Positions 1 to 10,021 of a stretch of DNA of 58,363 nt are shown one piece after another. The notes under the pieces are model-generated. The model ran no database searches. It was given only the letters and a program-made list of their open reading frames with translations, and was not told where the DNA came from. The stretch spans positions 1 to 58,363 of the forward strand of contig JAAEQC010000039.1 in the NCBI GenBank assembly GCA_024231905.1. The letters are read 5' to 3'. Source of the DNA: a bacterium. GTDB lineage: Bacteria > Krumholzibacteriota > Krumholzibacteriia > LZORAL124-64-63. Within the stretch, counting starts at the first letter, position 1, and the number at the start of each line of letters is the position of its first letter. A program made the position numbers and the translations under genes.

Positions 1-2
1 CC

Positions 3-1868
<1,866 letters not shown>

Positions 1869-1953
1869 GACCGGACCGACAGACGAACGTTCGTTCCGCC
1901 TGTGAGAGGGGCGGGGGTCACGCCTCCGTCCCTCCTTCTTTGTGGGAAGTGCC

Positions 1954-3330
1954 ATGAGCAGTGAACCGTTACGCCTATCACCCCTGACCGCATCCGCCCC
2001 CGACCCGGCAGACGGCCTCCGTGTGGCCTTCCGCACGTTGGGCTGCCGGCTCAACCAGTACGACACCGAGGGGTTGAAGGCGGCCATCCGCGCCCGTTTC
2101 CCCGTGCGCGTGGTGGGCTGGGGCGACGAGGCCGACCTCTACGTGCTCAACAGCTGCACCGTCACCAGCAAGGCCGACCAGGAATGCCGCCGCCTGGCCC
2201 GGCAGGTGAAGCGCCGCCGGCCGGCGGCCAAGATGGTGGTGGCCGGCTGCTACGCCCAGACCCAGCCCGACGACCTGCTGGCGGTGCCCGAGATCGACGG
2301 CGTGGTTGGCAACACCGCCAAGGACGACGTGGCCACCTGGGTGCCCGAGGTCATGGGCGCCGATGTCCCCGCCCGGTACGTGGAGGAGTTCGCCGCCCAC
2401 CCGGTCTTCGACTCGCCGCTCATCGACGAGTTCTCCGGCCGCAGCCGTGCCTTTGTGAAGATCCAGGACGGCTGCAACCTGCGCTGCACCTACTGCCTCA
2501 TCTGGCAGGCCCGCGGCCCCGGACGCAGCCGCAGCGTGGACGATGTGCTCGCCCAGTTGCAGGTGCTCAGCGAGGCGGGCTTCCCCGAGACCATCCTGGC
2601 CGGCATCCACTTGGGCGGATACGGCCGCGACATACGGCCGCGGGTCCCCCTGACGGACCTGCTACGCCGTTGTCTGGGCACCTTCCCGGCCCTGCGGATC
2701 CGCCTCTCGAGCATCCATCCCAACGAGGTTACTGCCGAACTGCTGAGTCTCTTCGCCGACGAACCGCGCCTACGGCCTCACCTGCACGTGTCCCTGCAGA
2801 GCGGTAGCAGTTCGGTCCTGGCCCGCATGAAGCGACCCTACCGCGGGCAGCGCGCCTGGGACGCCCTCAGGGAGATCTCCGCCGTGGCGCCGCGCTTCGG
2901 CATCGGCGCCGACCTCATCGTGGGTTTCCCGGGGGAGACCGACGCCGAGTTCGAGGAGACCCGGCGCATGGTGGACGAGTCCCCCTTCAGCTACCTGCAC
3001 GTGTTCCGCTTCTCGCCGCGGCCCGGCACCCCGGCCGCCGCCATGGCCGACCAGGTCCACCCGGAGACCATCTCCGAACGCAGCGCCGTACTGCGCGCCC
3101 TGGCCGAGCGCAAGAAACAGGACTTCGAGGCGGCTATGGTGGGCGATGTGCGGGAGATGGTCGTGGAGTCCGCGTCGGACCAGTCCGGTTGGCGCGACGC
3201 CACCACCGACAACTACGCCGTGGCCCTGGTGCCCGACCGCTTTGCCGCCGGCGACCTGATCACCGCCCGGGTGGACCGCGTCGATGGCGGCCGGCTGTTC
3301 ACGGCCGACGCCCGGCTGGGAGGTGCCTGA
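1954..3330 (+). CDS. mtaB: tRNA (t6A37) methylthiotransferase MtaB
   Basis: A radical SAM methylthiotransferase predicted to convert t6A37 of tRNAs reading ANN codons to ms2t6A. The N-terminal UPF0004 domain has the three cluster cysteines in TLGCRLNQYD (about residue 29), NSCTV (about 67) and AGCYAQ (about 98). The radical SAM triad is in GCNLRCTYC (about 172). The GCRLNQYDTEG signature and the SKAD following the second cysteine fit MtaB/YqeV rather than MiaB or RimO. A short C-terminal segment would be a TRAM-like RNA-binding domain. ATG 1954 is preferred over an in-frame GTG at 1942. The stop is one base before the miaB ATG, so the two tRNA methylthiotransferases are probably co-transcribed. 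Confidence 0.92.
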   Translation: MSSEPLRLSPLTASAPDPADGLRVAFRTLGCRLNQYDTEGLKAAIRARFPVRVVGWGDEADLYVLNSCTVTSKADQECRRLARQVKRRRPAAKMVVAGCYAQTQPDDLLAVPEIDGVVGNTAKDDVATWVPEVMGADVPARYVEEFAAHPVFDSPLIDEFSGRSRAFVKIQDGCNLRCTYCLIWQARGPGRSRSVDDVLAQLQVLSEAGFPETILAGIHLGGYGRDIRPRVPLTDLLRRCLGTFPALRIRLSSIHPNEVTAELLSLFADEPRLRPHLHVSLQSGSSSVLARMKRPYRGQRAWDALREISAVAPRFGIGADLIVGFPGETDAEFEETRRMVDESPFSYLHVFRFSPRPGTPAAAMADQVHPETISERSAVLRALAERKKQDFEAAMVGDVREMVVESASDQSGWRDATTDNYAVALVPDRFAAGDLITARVDRVDGGRLFTADARLGGA

Positions 3331-3331
3331 G

Positions 3332-4711
3332 ATGTCCGGCTTCACCGAGAACCTCACCGACCTGCAGCCCGTGCGGGAAACGGGTGACGGCACGCGGGTC
3401 TACGTGGAGACCTATGGCTGCCAGATGAACACGTACGACAGCCAGGCCATCGGCGGAATCCTGGGCCGATCCGGCTTCGCCATGGTCACCGGGATCGACG
3501 AGGCCGAAGTGGTCCTGCTGAACACCTGTTCCGTGCGGGAACACGCGGAACACAAGATCGTCAGCCGCGTGGGGGAGATTCGCGCCCAGCGGCGGGACCG
3601 GGGCCTGTCCCAGCCGGCCATCGGCATCTGCGGCTGCATGGCCGAGCGTCTGGGCGAGGAACTGCGCCGGTCCAACCCGCGGGTCGACCTGGTGGTGGGA
3701 GTCGACAACTACGACGCCCTGCCCGGCCTGCTGGCGGACCTGGGACTGGGCGGGCGGACGGCCACGCCTGCGGTAGTCGGCCACCGTCCCGACGCCCACT
3801 ATGTGGCGCCGCCAGATCTCTACCCCACCAACAACAGCCACCTGGTGACCATCCACAAGGGCTGTGACTACAACTGCACCTACTGCATAGTCCCCGCCAC
3901 TCGCGGCCCCCAGTGCGAGAAGGACCCCGCCGCCATCCTGGACGAGATCCGGGGCATCGTGGACGCCGGCGGGCGCGAAGTCACCCTGCTGGGCCAGAAC
4001 GTGACGGCCTACCACTGGCAGGGCGAACTCGACTTCGCCGCCCTCCTGGAGCGCGTGGCGGCGGTGGACGAGCTCCGTCGTATCCGTTTCCTCACGGGCC
4101 ATCCGCGGGACATGCACCCGCACCTCATGGACACCATCGGACGCCTGGAGAAGGTCTGCCCCTGGCTGCACATTCCGCTCCAGAGCGGGTCGGACCGGAT
4201 ACTGCGTCGCATGAAGCGCCTCCACCGGCGGGACGAGTACTACACCATGATCGACCACGCTCGGCAGGTCATTCCGGACGTGACTTTCTCCGCTGATTTC
4301 ATCGTCGGCTTTCCGGGGGAGACCGAGGCGGATTTCCAGGATACGCTTGAGGTGATCCGGCGCGTGAAGTACGATCAGGTCTTCAGTTTCAAGTATTCGG
4401 AACGGCCAGGCGTCCCGGCGGAGAAGCTCGCCGACGACGTGCCCCTGGTCGAGAAGAAACGGCGTCTGGCCGAGCTCATGGCCGTGCAGGACGAGGTATG
4501 GCGGGAGACGGCAGCGGCCTGCGTCGGGGAGACCTGGCGGGCCGTGGTCGAGGGACCCGCCCGGCGTCCGACCGGCGCGCTCCGCCTGCGCACGGCCAAC
4601 AATCGCAAGGTCCTGCTCAAAGAGGCGGACCTGGAGACCGGAGCCGCTGTCGAGGTGCGGATCACCGGTTGCAGCAACACGACTTTCCTGGGTGAGACCA
4701 ATCCGGCCTGA
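3332..4711 (+). CDS. miaB: tRNA-2-methylthio-N6-dimethylallyladenosine synthase MiaB
   Basis: A radical SAM enzyme that adds the methylthio group to i6A37 of tRNAs reading UNN codons, acting after MiaA, which is also encoded here (14103-15017). The UPF0004 domain contains ETYGCQMNTYDS, LLNTCSVREHAE and GICGCMAE. The radical SAM triad is KGCDYNCTYCIVP near residue 176, followed by TRGPQ. A TRAM domain ends the protein. A strong Shine-Dalgarno GGGAGGT (3318-3324) precedes ATG 3332, which beats the frame-extending start inside mtaB. The stop TGA overlaps the ATG of the next gene. The length of about 459 aa is normal for the family. Confidence 0.95.
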   Translation: MSGFTENLTDLQPVRETGDGTRVYVETYGCQMNTYDSQAIGGILGRSGFAMVTGIDEAEVVLLNTCSVREHAEHKIVSRVGEIRAQRRDRGLSQPAIGICGCMAERLGEELRRSNPRVDLVVGVDNYDALPGLLADLGLGGRTATPAVVGHRPDAHYVAPPDLYPTNNSHLVTIHKGCDYNCTYCIVPATRGPQCEKDPAAILDEIRGIVDAGGREVTLLGQNVTAYHWQGELDFAALLERVAAVDELRRIRFLTGHPRDMHPHLMDTIGRLEKVCPWLHIPLQSGSDRILRRMKRLHRRDEYYTMIDHARQVIPDVTFSADFIVGFPGETEADFQDTLEVIRRVKYDQVFSFKYSERPGVPAEKLADDVPLVEKKRRLAELMAVQDEVWRETAAACVGETWRAVVEGPARRPTGALRLRTANNRKVLLKEADLETGAAVEVRITGCSNTTFLGETNPA

Positions 4712-5100
4712 TGCCTTCGGGACAGCCGGAGAAACGAGGTGCCGCCGTGTGGGTGATCAAGGGGCTTCTCTTCCTGGCCCTGCTTTTCGTGCTCGTGTAC
4801 TTCTTCATCTCCAACGCCGACCAGACGGTGGACCTGAAGGCCTTTGGCCGCGACTACCTGGGCGTATCCATCTACTGGGTCGTGGTGGTTTGCTTCCTCC
4901 TGGGTTTCGCCTCCAGTTTCATCCTGGCGGCCATCCGGGAGTTCCGCTCCCACCGGGAAATCGGACGGCTCCGCAAGGAGGGCAAGCGCAAGGACCAGGA
5001 GATCGCCGACCTGCGGACCCTGCCCCTGCGGGACTCGATCAGCGGTTCCGGATCGGCCGCGGTGATCGACCCGGCTACGGAGGATAGCTCCCGTGAGTAA
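4711..5100 (+). CDS. lapA: LapA-like inner membrane protein
   Basis: A small inner-membrane protein of the LapA (YciS, DUF1049) family. In enterobacteria LapA works with LapB in controlling lipopolysaccharide synthesis. Two hydrophobic helices are visible (about residues 13-34 and 50-75), separated by the typical NADQTVDLKAFG linker. A basic, charged cytoplasmic tail that could form a short coiled coil follows. The ATG overlaps the miaB stop (TGATG). A GTG at 4747 with a better-spaced purine tract is an alternative start and would begin directly at the first helix. The immediately following, overlapping gene is LapB-like, which strengthens the assignment of this otherwise weakly conserved family. 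Confidence 0.8.
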   Translation: MPSGQPEKRGAAVWVIKGLLFLALLFVLVYFFISNADQTVDLKAFGRDYLGVSIYWVVVVCFLLGFASSFILAAIREFRSHREIGRLRKEGKRKDQEIADLRTLPLRDSISGSGSAAVIDPATEDSSRE

Positions 5101-6250
5101 TCTCCTGGTCATCGTGGCGGTGGCCGTGGTAGCGGCAGTCGCCGGTGTTCTGTGGTCGGTCTTCGGACGGACCGAGGAACGGGACCGCGGATCCGACTAT
5201 CTCCACGCCCTGGAGCACTGGCTCGCCGGGGAGGAGGACGAAGCCCTGCGCCTGCTGACCGAGGTCGTGCGGGAGGATCCTTCCTCGGTGGAACCATATC
5301 TCCAGCTGGGCCACCTGCTCCGCCAGCGCGGCGACGCCGCTCGCGCCGCCGTGCTCCACCGGGGCCTGACCGTCCGGCCGGGCCTGTCCAAACCCCAGCG
5401 GGTGGCCATCGGCGTGGCCCTCGCCGAGGATCTGCTCGCCCTCGAACGTTGGGACGAGGCCCAGGAGGTGCTGGACGGTCTGGTGCGCGACGCCACCGGC
5501 CGGACCGCCTACTGGCGCGCCCGCTTCGCCCAATGGCACGGCCAGGGCAACCGGCCCGAGGCGGCGCGGTCCCTGCAGAAGGCTCCCCGCTTCTGCCCCG
5601 AACGCGATCACGCCTGGTTCAGGACTTCCTACACCGCCTACCAATTGGACCGAGCCCTGGAGCACGCTCGCGCAGGCGAATCCGGTCCGGCACGCGCCCG
5701 GCTTAAAGATGTGGCCAAGTTCCCCTCGGCCGCACCCCGCGCCGCCCTCGTGCGGGCGGTGCTCGCCGCGACGGAGCAGGATGCCGCCGGCGCCCTGACC
5801 GTGGCCGCCGAGGAACTGCTGGAGAACCCGCGCGAGCTGGAGGTCTTCCTGCCCCTGCTCCAGGACGTGCTCCTGGAATCGGGCCAGTTTTCCCGCTCGT
5901 TGCCCATCCTGGAACGTGCCTGCCAGTCGGCCCAGGCGCCGGCGCGTCTGTGGATCAGTCTCGCCCTGCTCTACGAGAAGCTCGGTGACCGGGAGAAGGC
6001 CCTGCGCCTGCTCGAAGGCAAAGCGACAGGAGGCGGACTGACCCCGGACGTGGCCTCGCCCTACCTGAAGCACCTGTGTCGGGAGGCGTCGGACACGGAT
6101 CTCGGCAAGCTTTGCGCCATGCTGAGCATCCCCAACACGGCCCGGGTCTGGACTTGCGAATCCTGCGGCCGGACCGAGCCCCAGGTCCGCTGGTTCTGCC
6201 CGGTCTGCCGTGGCTTCGACACCTACGGCGCCGGATTGGAGACCACGTGA
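5093..6250 (+). CDS. lapB: LapB-like TPR protein with C-terminal zinc ribbon
   Basis: Resembles LapB/YciM, the membrane-anchored TPR protein that in E. coli regulates LpxC turnover and coordinates lipopolysaccharide assembly. An N-terminal transmembrane helix (residues 2-23) is followed by TPR-type alpha-helical repeats filling most of the protein. A rubredoxin-like zinc ribbon closes it, with cysteine pairs CESC and CPVC near residues 350 and 366. GTG 5093 has GGAGGA (5079-5084) at good spacing and overlaps the lapA-like stop by 8 bases. The domain order (TM, TPR, rubredoxin-like metal site) and the lapA neighbour are diagnostic. No lpxC or ftsH lies in the window, so its regulatory target here is inferred. 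Confidence 0.85.
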   Translation: MSNLLVIVAVAVVAAVAGVLWSVFGRTEERDRGSDYLHALEHWLAGEEDEALRLLTEVVREDPSSVEPYLQLGHLLRQRGDAARAAVLHRGLTVRPGLSKPQRVAIGVALAEDLLALERWDEAQEVLDGLVRDATGRTAYWRARFAQWHGQGNRPEAARSLQKAPRFCPERDHAWFRTSYTAYQLDRALEHARAGESGPARARLKDVAKFPSAAPRAALVRAVLAATEQDAAGALTVAAEELLENPRELEVFLPLLQDVLLESGQFSRSLPILERACQSAQAPARLWISLALLYEKLGDREKALRLLEGKATGGGLTPDVASPYLKHLCREASDTDLGKLCAMLSIPNTARVWTCESCGRTEPQVRWFCPVCRGFDTYGAGLETT

Positions 6251-7263
6251 TGCGCAACCGCTTGTGGGTGGGCGCTCTGGCCGTGGCCCTGCCGGTCCTG
6301 ACCTGGGTCTTCGCCAGCGGCCAGGATCTGTCCCACCTCTTGTCCGAAGCCCGGTACGACGAAGCGCGCACCCTGCTCGAAGCCACGCCGGAACCCCCGT
6401 CCACCACGACGGACCGCCTGGACGCCGCCCGTTTGGCCACCGATCCGGCCACAGCCCTGATCCACCTCGAGGGCGTGGCTTTTGACGCCGATGCCGAGTT
6501 GCGCACGGCCGCCCTGCTGGACCGCGCCGGTATCCTTTGCGGCGCCGGCGATTTCCGCGAAGCCCTGCGTGTCCTGCAACCGCTGCTGGACGACGATGCC
6601 ACCGCGCCCGTGGGCCAAGCCCATCTGTTGGCGGGGCTCGCCCTGCGCGCGGTGGGGGACCCGGACGGTGCCGAACGCATGTTCGCCTCAGTGCGTCCGG
6701 AGGATCCATCCTTCGCCGCGGCCCGCATCGCACTGGGCGACCTGGGACTGGAGAAGGGCGACGCCCACCTGGCTCTGCGCTACTTCGACGCCGCCCTGGA
6801 GACCGGCGCGGTCCGCGCCCAGGCCGGCCGCTGGCAGGCCCGGCGCCTGTTGCAGGAAGACGCCGACGCCGCATCGATCCTGACGGACCTCCAACGGAAC
6901 GACCGCGGCGGCATCGCCCTCCTGGAGATCGGTCGCCAACGCCACGCGGACGCGGACGCCGAATCGGCCCGACGTCCGCCGGCTGTGCGGGACACCATCG
7001 CCACAGCGCCGGTCACGACCGCGGGCCGTTACACCCTGCAACTGGGAGCCTACCGCGACCGGGGCCTGGCCCTGGAAATCATGCGCCGCTACGCCTCGCG
7101 GGTAGCAAACCTGCGCATCGACGAGGACCGTGACGAGCACGGCCAGATCCTCTACAAGGTTCGCACGGGCTCCTTCGTGAATCCCGCCCGGGCCCGTTCC
7201 GAAGCCTCGCGACTCTCCCGCGACCTGGACGTGGACGTGTACGTGGCCGAACCGGGTCGCTGA
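6250..7263 (+). CDS. TPR-like exported protein with C-terminal SPOR domain
   Basis: A 337-residue protein with an N-terminal hydrophobic segment (MRNRLWVGALAVALPVLTWV) that acts as signal peptide or anchor. Alanine-rich paired helices resembling degenerate TPR repeats follow, to about residue 240. A SPOR domain occupies about residues 255-335, with YTLQLGAYRDRGLA at its start and the YKVRTGSF strand near its end. SPOR domains bind glycan strands stripped of stem peptides at division septa, so a periplasmic cell-wall or division role is likely but not specific. ATG 6250 overlaps the lapB stop (TGATG). An open frame continues upstream inside lapB and should not be included. Confidence 0.8.
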   Translation: MRNRLWVGALAVALPVLTWVFASGQDLSHLLSEARYDEARTLLEATPEPPSTTTDRLDAARLATDPATALIHLEGVAFDADAELRTAALLDRAGILCGAGDFREALRVLQPLLDDDATAPVGQAHLLAGLALRAVGDPDGAERMFASVRPEDPSFAAARIALGDLGLEKGDAHLALRYFDAALETGAVRAQAGRWQARRLLQEDADAASILTDLQRNDRGGIALLEIGRQRHADADAESARRPPAVRDTIATAPVTTAGRYTLQLGAYRDRGLALEIMRRYASRVANLRIDEDRDEHGQILYKVRTGSFVNPARARSEASRLSRDLDVDVYVAEPGR

Positions 7264-7268
7264 TCGCC

Positions 7269-9926
7269 ATGGCTTCTCCGCGCCGGAAAAAGACTCCCGC
7301 CGACGGTCCCAAGGTCACACCCATGCTGGCCCAGTACCTCCAGATCAAGGGGGAGCATCCGGACGCCCTGCTGCTCTTCCGCATGGGGGATTTCTACGAG
7401 ACCTTCTTCGACGACGCCAAGGTGCTGGCCGACACGGCCGGCGTCACCCTGACCAGCCGCGATGCCAAAAGCGACCACCCGGTGCCCCTGGCCGGCGTCC
7501 CGCACCACGCCCTGGATACCTACCTGCACCGCCTGCTGGAAGCCGGGCTCACCGTGGCTATTTGCGAGCAGGTGGAGGACCCCGCCCTGGCCCAGGGCCT
7601 GGTCAAACGCGAGGTGGTGGAGATCATCAGCCCGGGTACGGCCATGGCGCCGGAACTGGTGAACACGGCCACGGGCGTCTACTGCCTGGCCTGGGCGCCG
7701 CGCCGGGAGGGACCCGGCGGCTGGGCGCTGCTGGACGCCTCCACCGGTGATTTCCGCTGCGGCCAGGAGACCACGACCCTCGAGAGCCTTTGCGAGCGCC
7801 ATGCCGTGCGCGAAGTCATCGTCCACGAGGACACCACTGACGGACAGATGCAGCGTTGGCGCACCGCGCGTCCGGGGGTCGTCTTCAATCGGGTCAACGG
7901 AGCCTGGTTCCACCCGGAGTTTGCCCGACGCACCCTGATCGACCACTTCCAGGTGGCCGGGCTGGGCGCGTTCGGCCTGGAGGAGGAGGGTCGCGAACCG
8001 GCCTGCACCGCCGCGGGCGCCGCCCTGCGCTACCTCTCGGCCCTGAACCTGCGCCGTCCGGAGCAGGTGACCACCCTCGGTTTCGTGGCGCCTGGCGACC
8101 GTCTGGTCCTGGACGAGGAGACCCTGCGCAACCTGGAAGTATTCCGCACTTTCCGCGGCGATCGCGGCGCCGGAACCCTTGTTCACCACGTGGACGGCAC
8201 GGTCACGCCCATGGGCCGACGCCTCCTGGAGCAACGCCTGGCCGAGGCCATGACCGACCTGGACGAACTGAACGGCTGGCATGCCGGCGTGGCCGCAGCG
8301 GTGGACGACCGTCCCTGGCGCACGGCGCTCCGTGCGATCCTGGAGCGCGTCGGGGACCTGGAACGCCTGGCCGCCCGCGCCGCCACCGGACGCATTGGGC
8401 CGGCGGCCCTACGGCAACTCGGCGGCGCCCTGGCTGCCGTGGACGAACTGGCTGCCGCCGCCCCGAGCGGGCACCACCGGAACCATCCGGCAGCCGGTTG
8501 GCTCGACGCCCTGACCGGTTTCGCCGACCTGTCCGGACGCATCTTCCGCACCGTGGCCGAGGACGCTCCCGCCACCGTCCGCTCGTCCGGCTTCATCGCC
8601 GACGGAGTAGACGGCGAACTGGACCGGTGCCGCTCCCTGGCCGGCGACAGCCGCGGCTTCCTGGCCGGCCTGCAGGCCAGGGAGCGCGAGGCCACGGGCA
8701 TCGGCAACCTGAAGGTCGGTTTCAACAAGGTTTTCGGCTACTACTTCGAGATCACCAACAAGCACCTGGACAAGGTGCCAGAGCGATTCCAGCAGAAGCA
8801 GACCCTGGTCAACTCGGCCCGCTTCCACACGGACGAGCTCAAGGAAGCGGAGACCTCCATCCTCGAGGCCGAGGACCGGGCAGGCGAACTGGAAACGACC
8901 ATCTTCGCGGACCTGCTGGCGGCCGTCGGCGCCCAGCTGGGACCGGTAGTCGCCGCCGCGCGGGCCGTGGCCAACGTGGACCTCATGCTGGGCTTCGCCG
9001 AACTGGCCGAGCGCCACGACTACCGCCGCCCCCTGTGCGACGACTCCCTGGAACTGGAGATCACCGGCGGACGCCACCCGGTGGTCGAGCAGCTCCTGGA
9101 GGCGGACTTCATCCCCAACGACACGGTCCTGGACGGGGTCGGCCGCCAGGTCCTGCTGTTGACGGGACCGAACATGGGCGGCAAGTCCACCTACCTCAGG
9201 CAGGTGGCCCTCATCGTGCTGCTGGCGCAGGCCGGTGGTTTCGTGCCCGCCCGCAGCGCCCGCATCGGCGTCACGGACCGCATCTTCACCCGGGTGGGGG
9301 CCAGCGACAATCTGGCCCGGGGAGAATCCACCTTCTACGTGGAAATGAGCGAGGCGGCCCACATCCTGCACCAGATGAGCCGCCGCTCCCTGGTGATCCT
9401 GGACGAGATCGGCCGCGGGACGTCCACCTACGACGGACTCTCCCTGGCCTGGGCCATCACCGAGTTCCTGGCCGACAGGCTGGGACCGCGCCCGCGCTCG
9501 GTCTTCGCCACCCACTACCACGAGCTCACCGAACTGGAGGACCAGATCGAGGGGCTGGTGAACCTCCAGCTGGAGGTGAAGGAATGGGAGGGTCGCATCA
9601 TCTTCCTGCACACGGTGCGACCGGGCCGTAGCGACAAGAGCTACGGCATCCACGTGGCGCGCCTGGCCGGACTGCCCGAAGGGGTTCTGCACCGGGCCGA
9701 GGCCATCCTCGCCTCCCTCTCGGCGGGCGACCGCCGCGACCTGCCCGCCCGCCTGCCCGGCACCGAGGAGGGACCGCCGGCGGCGGCCTCGGCGCCCCAG
9801 CTCAGCCTCTTCCGGGAATCCGAAAGGGACGCTCTGGCGGCCCTCCGGGAACTGGACCTGGACCGCATCAGTCCCGTGGACGCCTTCATGTGGCTCGTGA
9901 AGATCCGCACCCAACTGGACGATTGA
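7269..9926 (+). CDS. mutS: DNA mismatch repair protein MutS
   Basis: MutS recognises base mismatches and small loops and recruits MutL, using an ABC-type ATPase. The 885-residue product has the mismatch-binding Phe-X-Glu in GDFYETF near residue 40. The Walker A GPNMGGKSTYLRQ is near residue 635, and the signature and Walker B segments VGASDNLARGESTF and LVILDEIGRGTSTYDG follow. The conserved THYHEL comes after these. The C-terminus has LSLFRES, like the tail seen before the MutS tetramerisation region. The start is five bases after the SPOR gene. mutL lies 2.3 kb downstream, separated only by a GAF-domain gene. Confidence 0.97.
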   Translation: MASPRRKKTPADGPKVTPMLAQYLQIKGEHPDALLLFRMGDFYETFFDDAKVLADTAGVTLTSRDAKSDHPVPLAGVPHHALDTYLHRLLEAGLTVAICEQVEDPALAQGLVKREVVEIISPGTAMAPELVNTATGVYCLAWAPRREGPGGWALLDASTGDFRCGQETTTLESLCERHAVREVIVHEDTTDGQMQRWRTARPGVVFNRVNGAWFHPEFARRTLIDHFQVAGLGAFGLEEEGREPACTAAGAALRYLSALNLRRPEQVTTLGFVAPGDRLVLDEETLRNLEVFRTFRGDRGAGTLVHHVDGTVTPMGRRLLEQRLAEAMTDLDELNGWHAGVAAAVDDRPWRTALRAILERVGDLERLAARAATGRIGPAALRQLGGALAAVDELAAAAPSGHHRNHPAAGWLDALTGFADLSGRIFRTVAEDAPATVRSSGFIADGVDGELDRCRSLAGDSRGFLAGLQAREREATGIGNLKVGFNKVFGYYFEITNKHLDKVPERFQQKQTLVNSARFHTDELKEAETSILEAEDRAGELETTIFADLLAAVGAQLGPVVAAARAVANVDLMLGFAELAERHDYRRPLCDDSLELEITGGRHPVVEQLLEADFIPNDTVLDGVGRQVLLLTGPNMGGKSTYLRQVALIVLLAQAGGFVPARSARIGVTDRIFTRVGASDNLARGESTFYVEMSEAAHILHQMSRRSLVILDEIGRGTSTYDGLSLAWAITEFLADRLGPRPRSVFATHYHELTELEDQIEGLVNLQLEVKEWEGRIIFLHTVRPGRSDKSYGIHVARLAGLPEGVLHRAEAILASLSAGDRRDLPARLPGTEEGPPAAASAPQLSLFRESERDALAALRELDLDRISPVDAFMWLVKIRTQLDD

Positions 9927-10021
9927 CCCCGTTTCAGGTACAGATCGGGTGATTCCGGCCGAATATCCGGGCAGGGGCACCGCCGCCCGTCGCGGCGCCG
10001 CCCACCACCGAAGAAGGGACG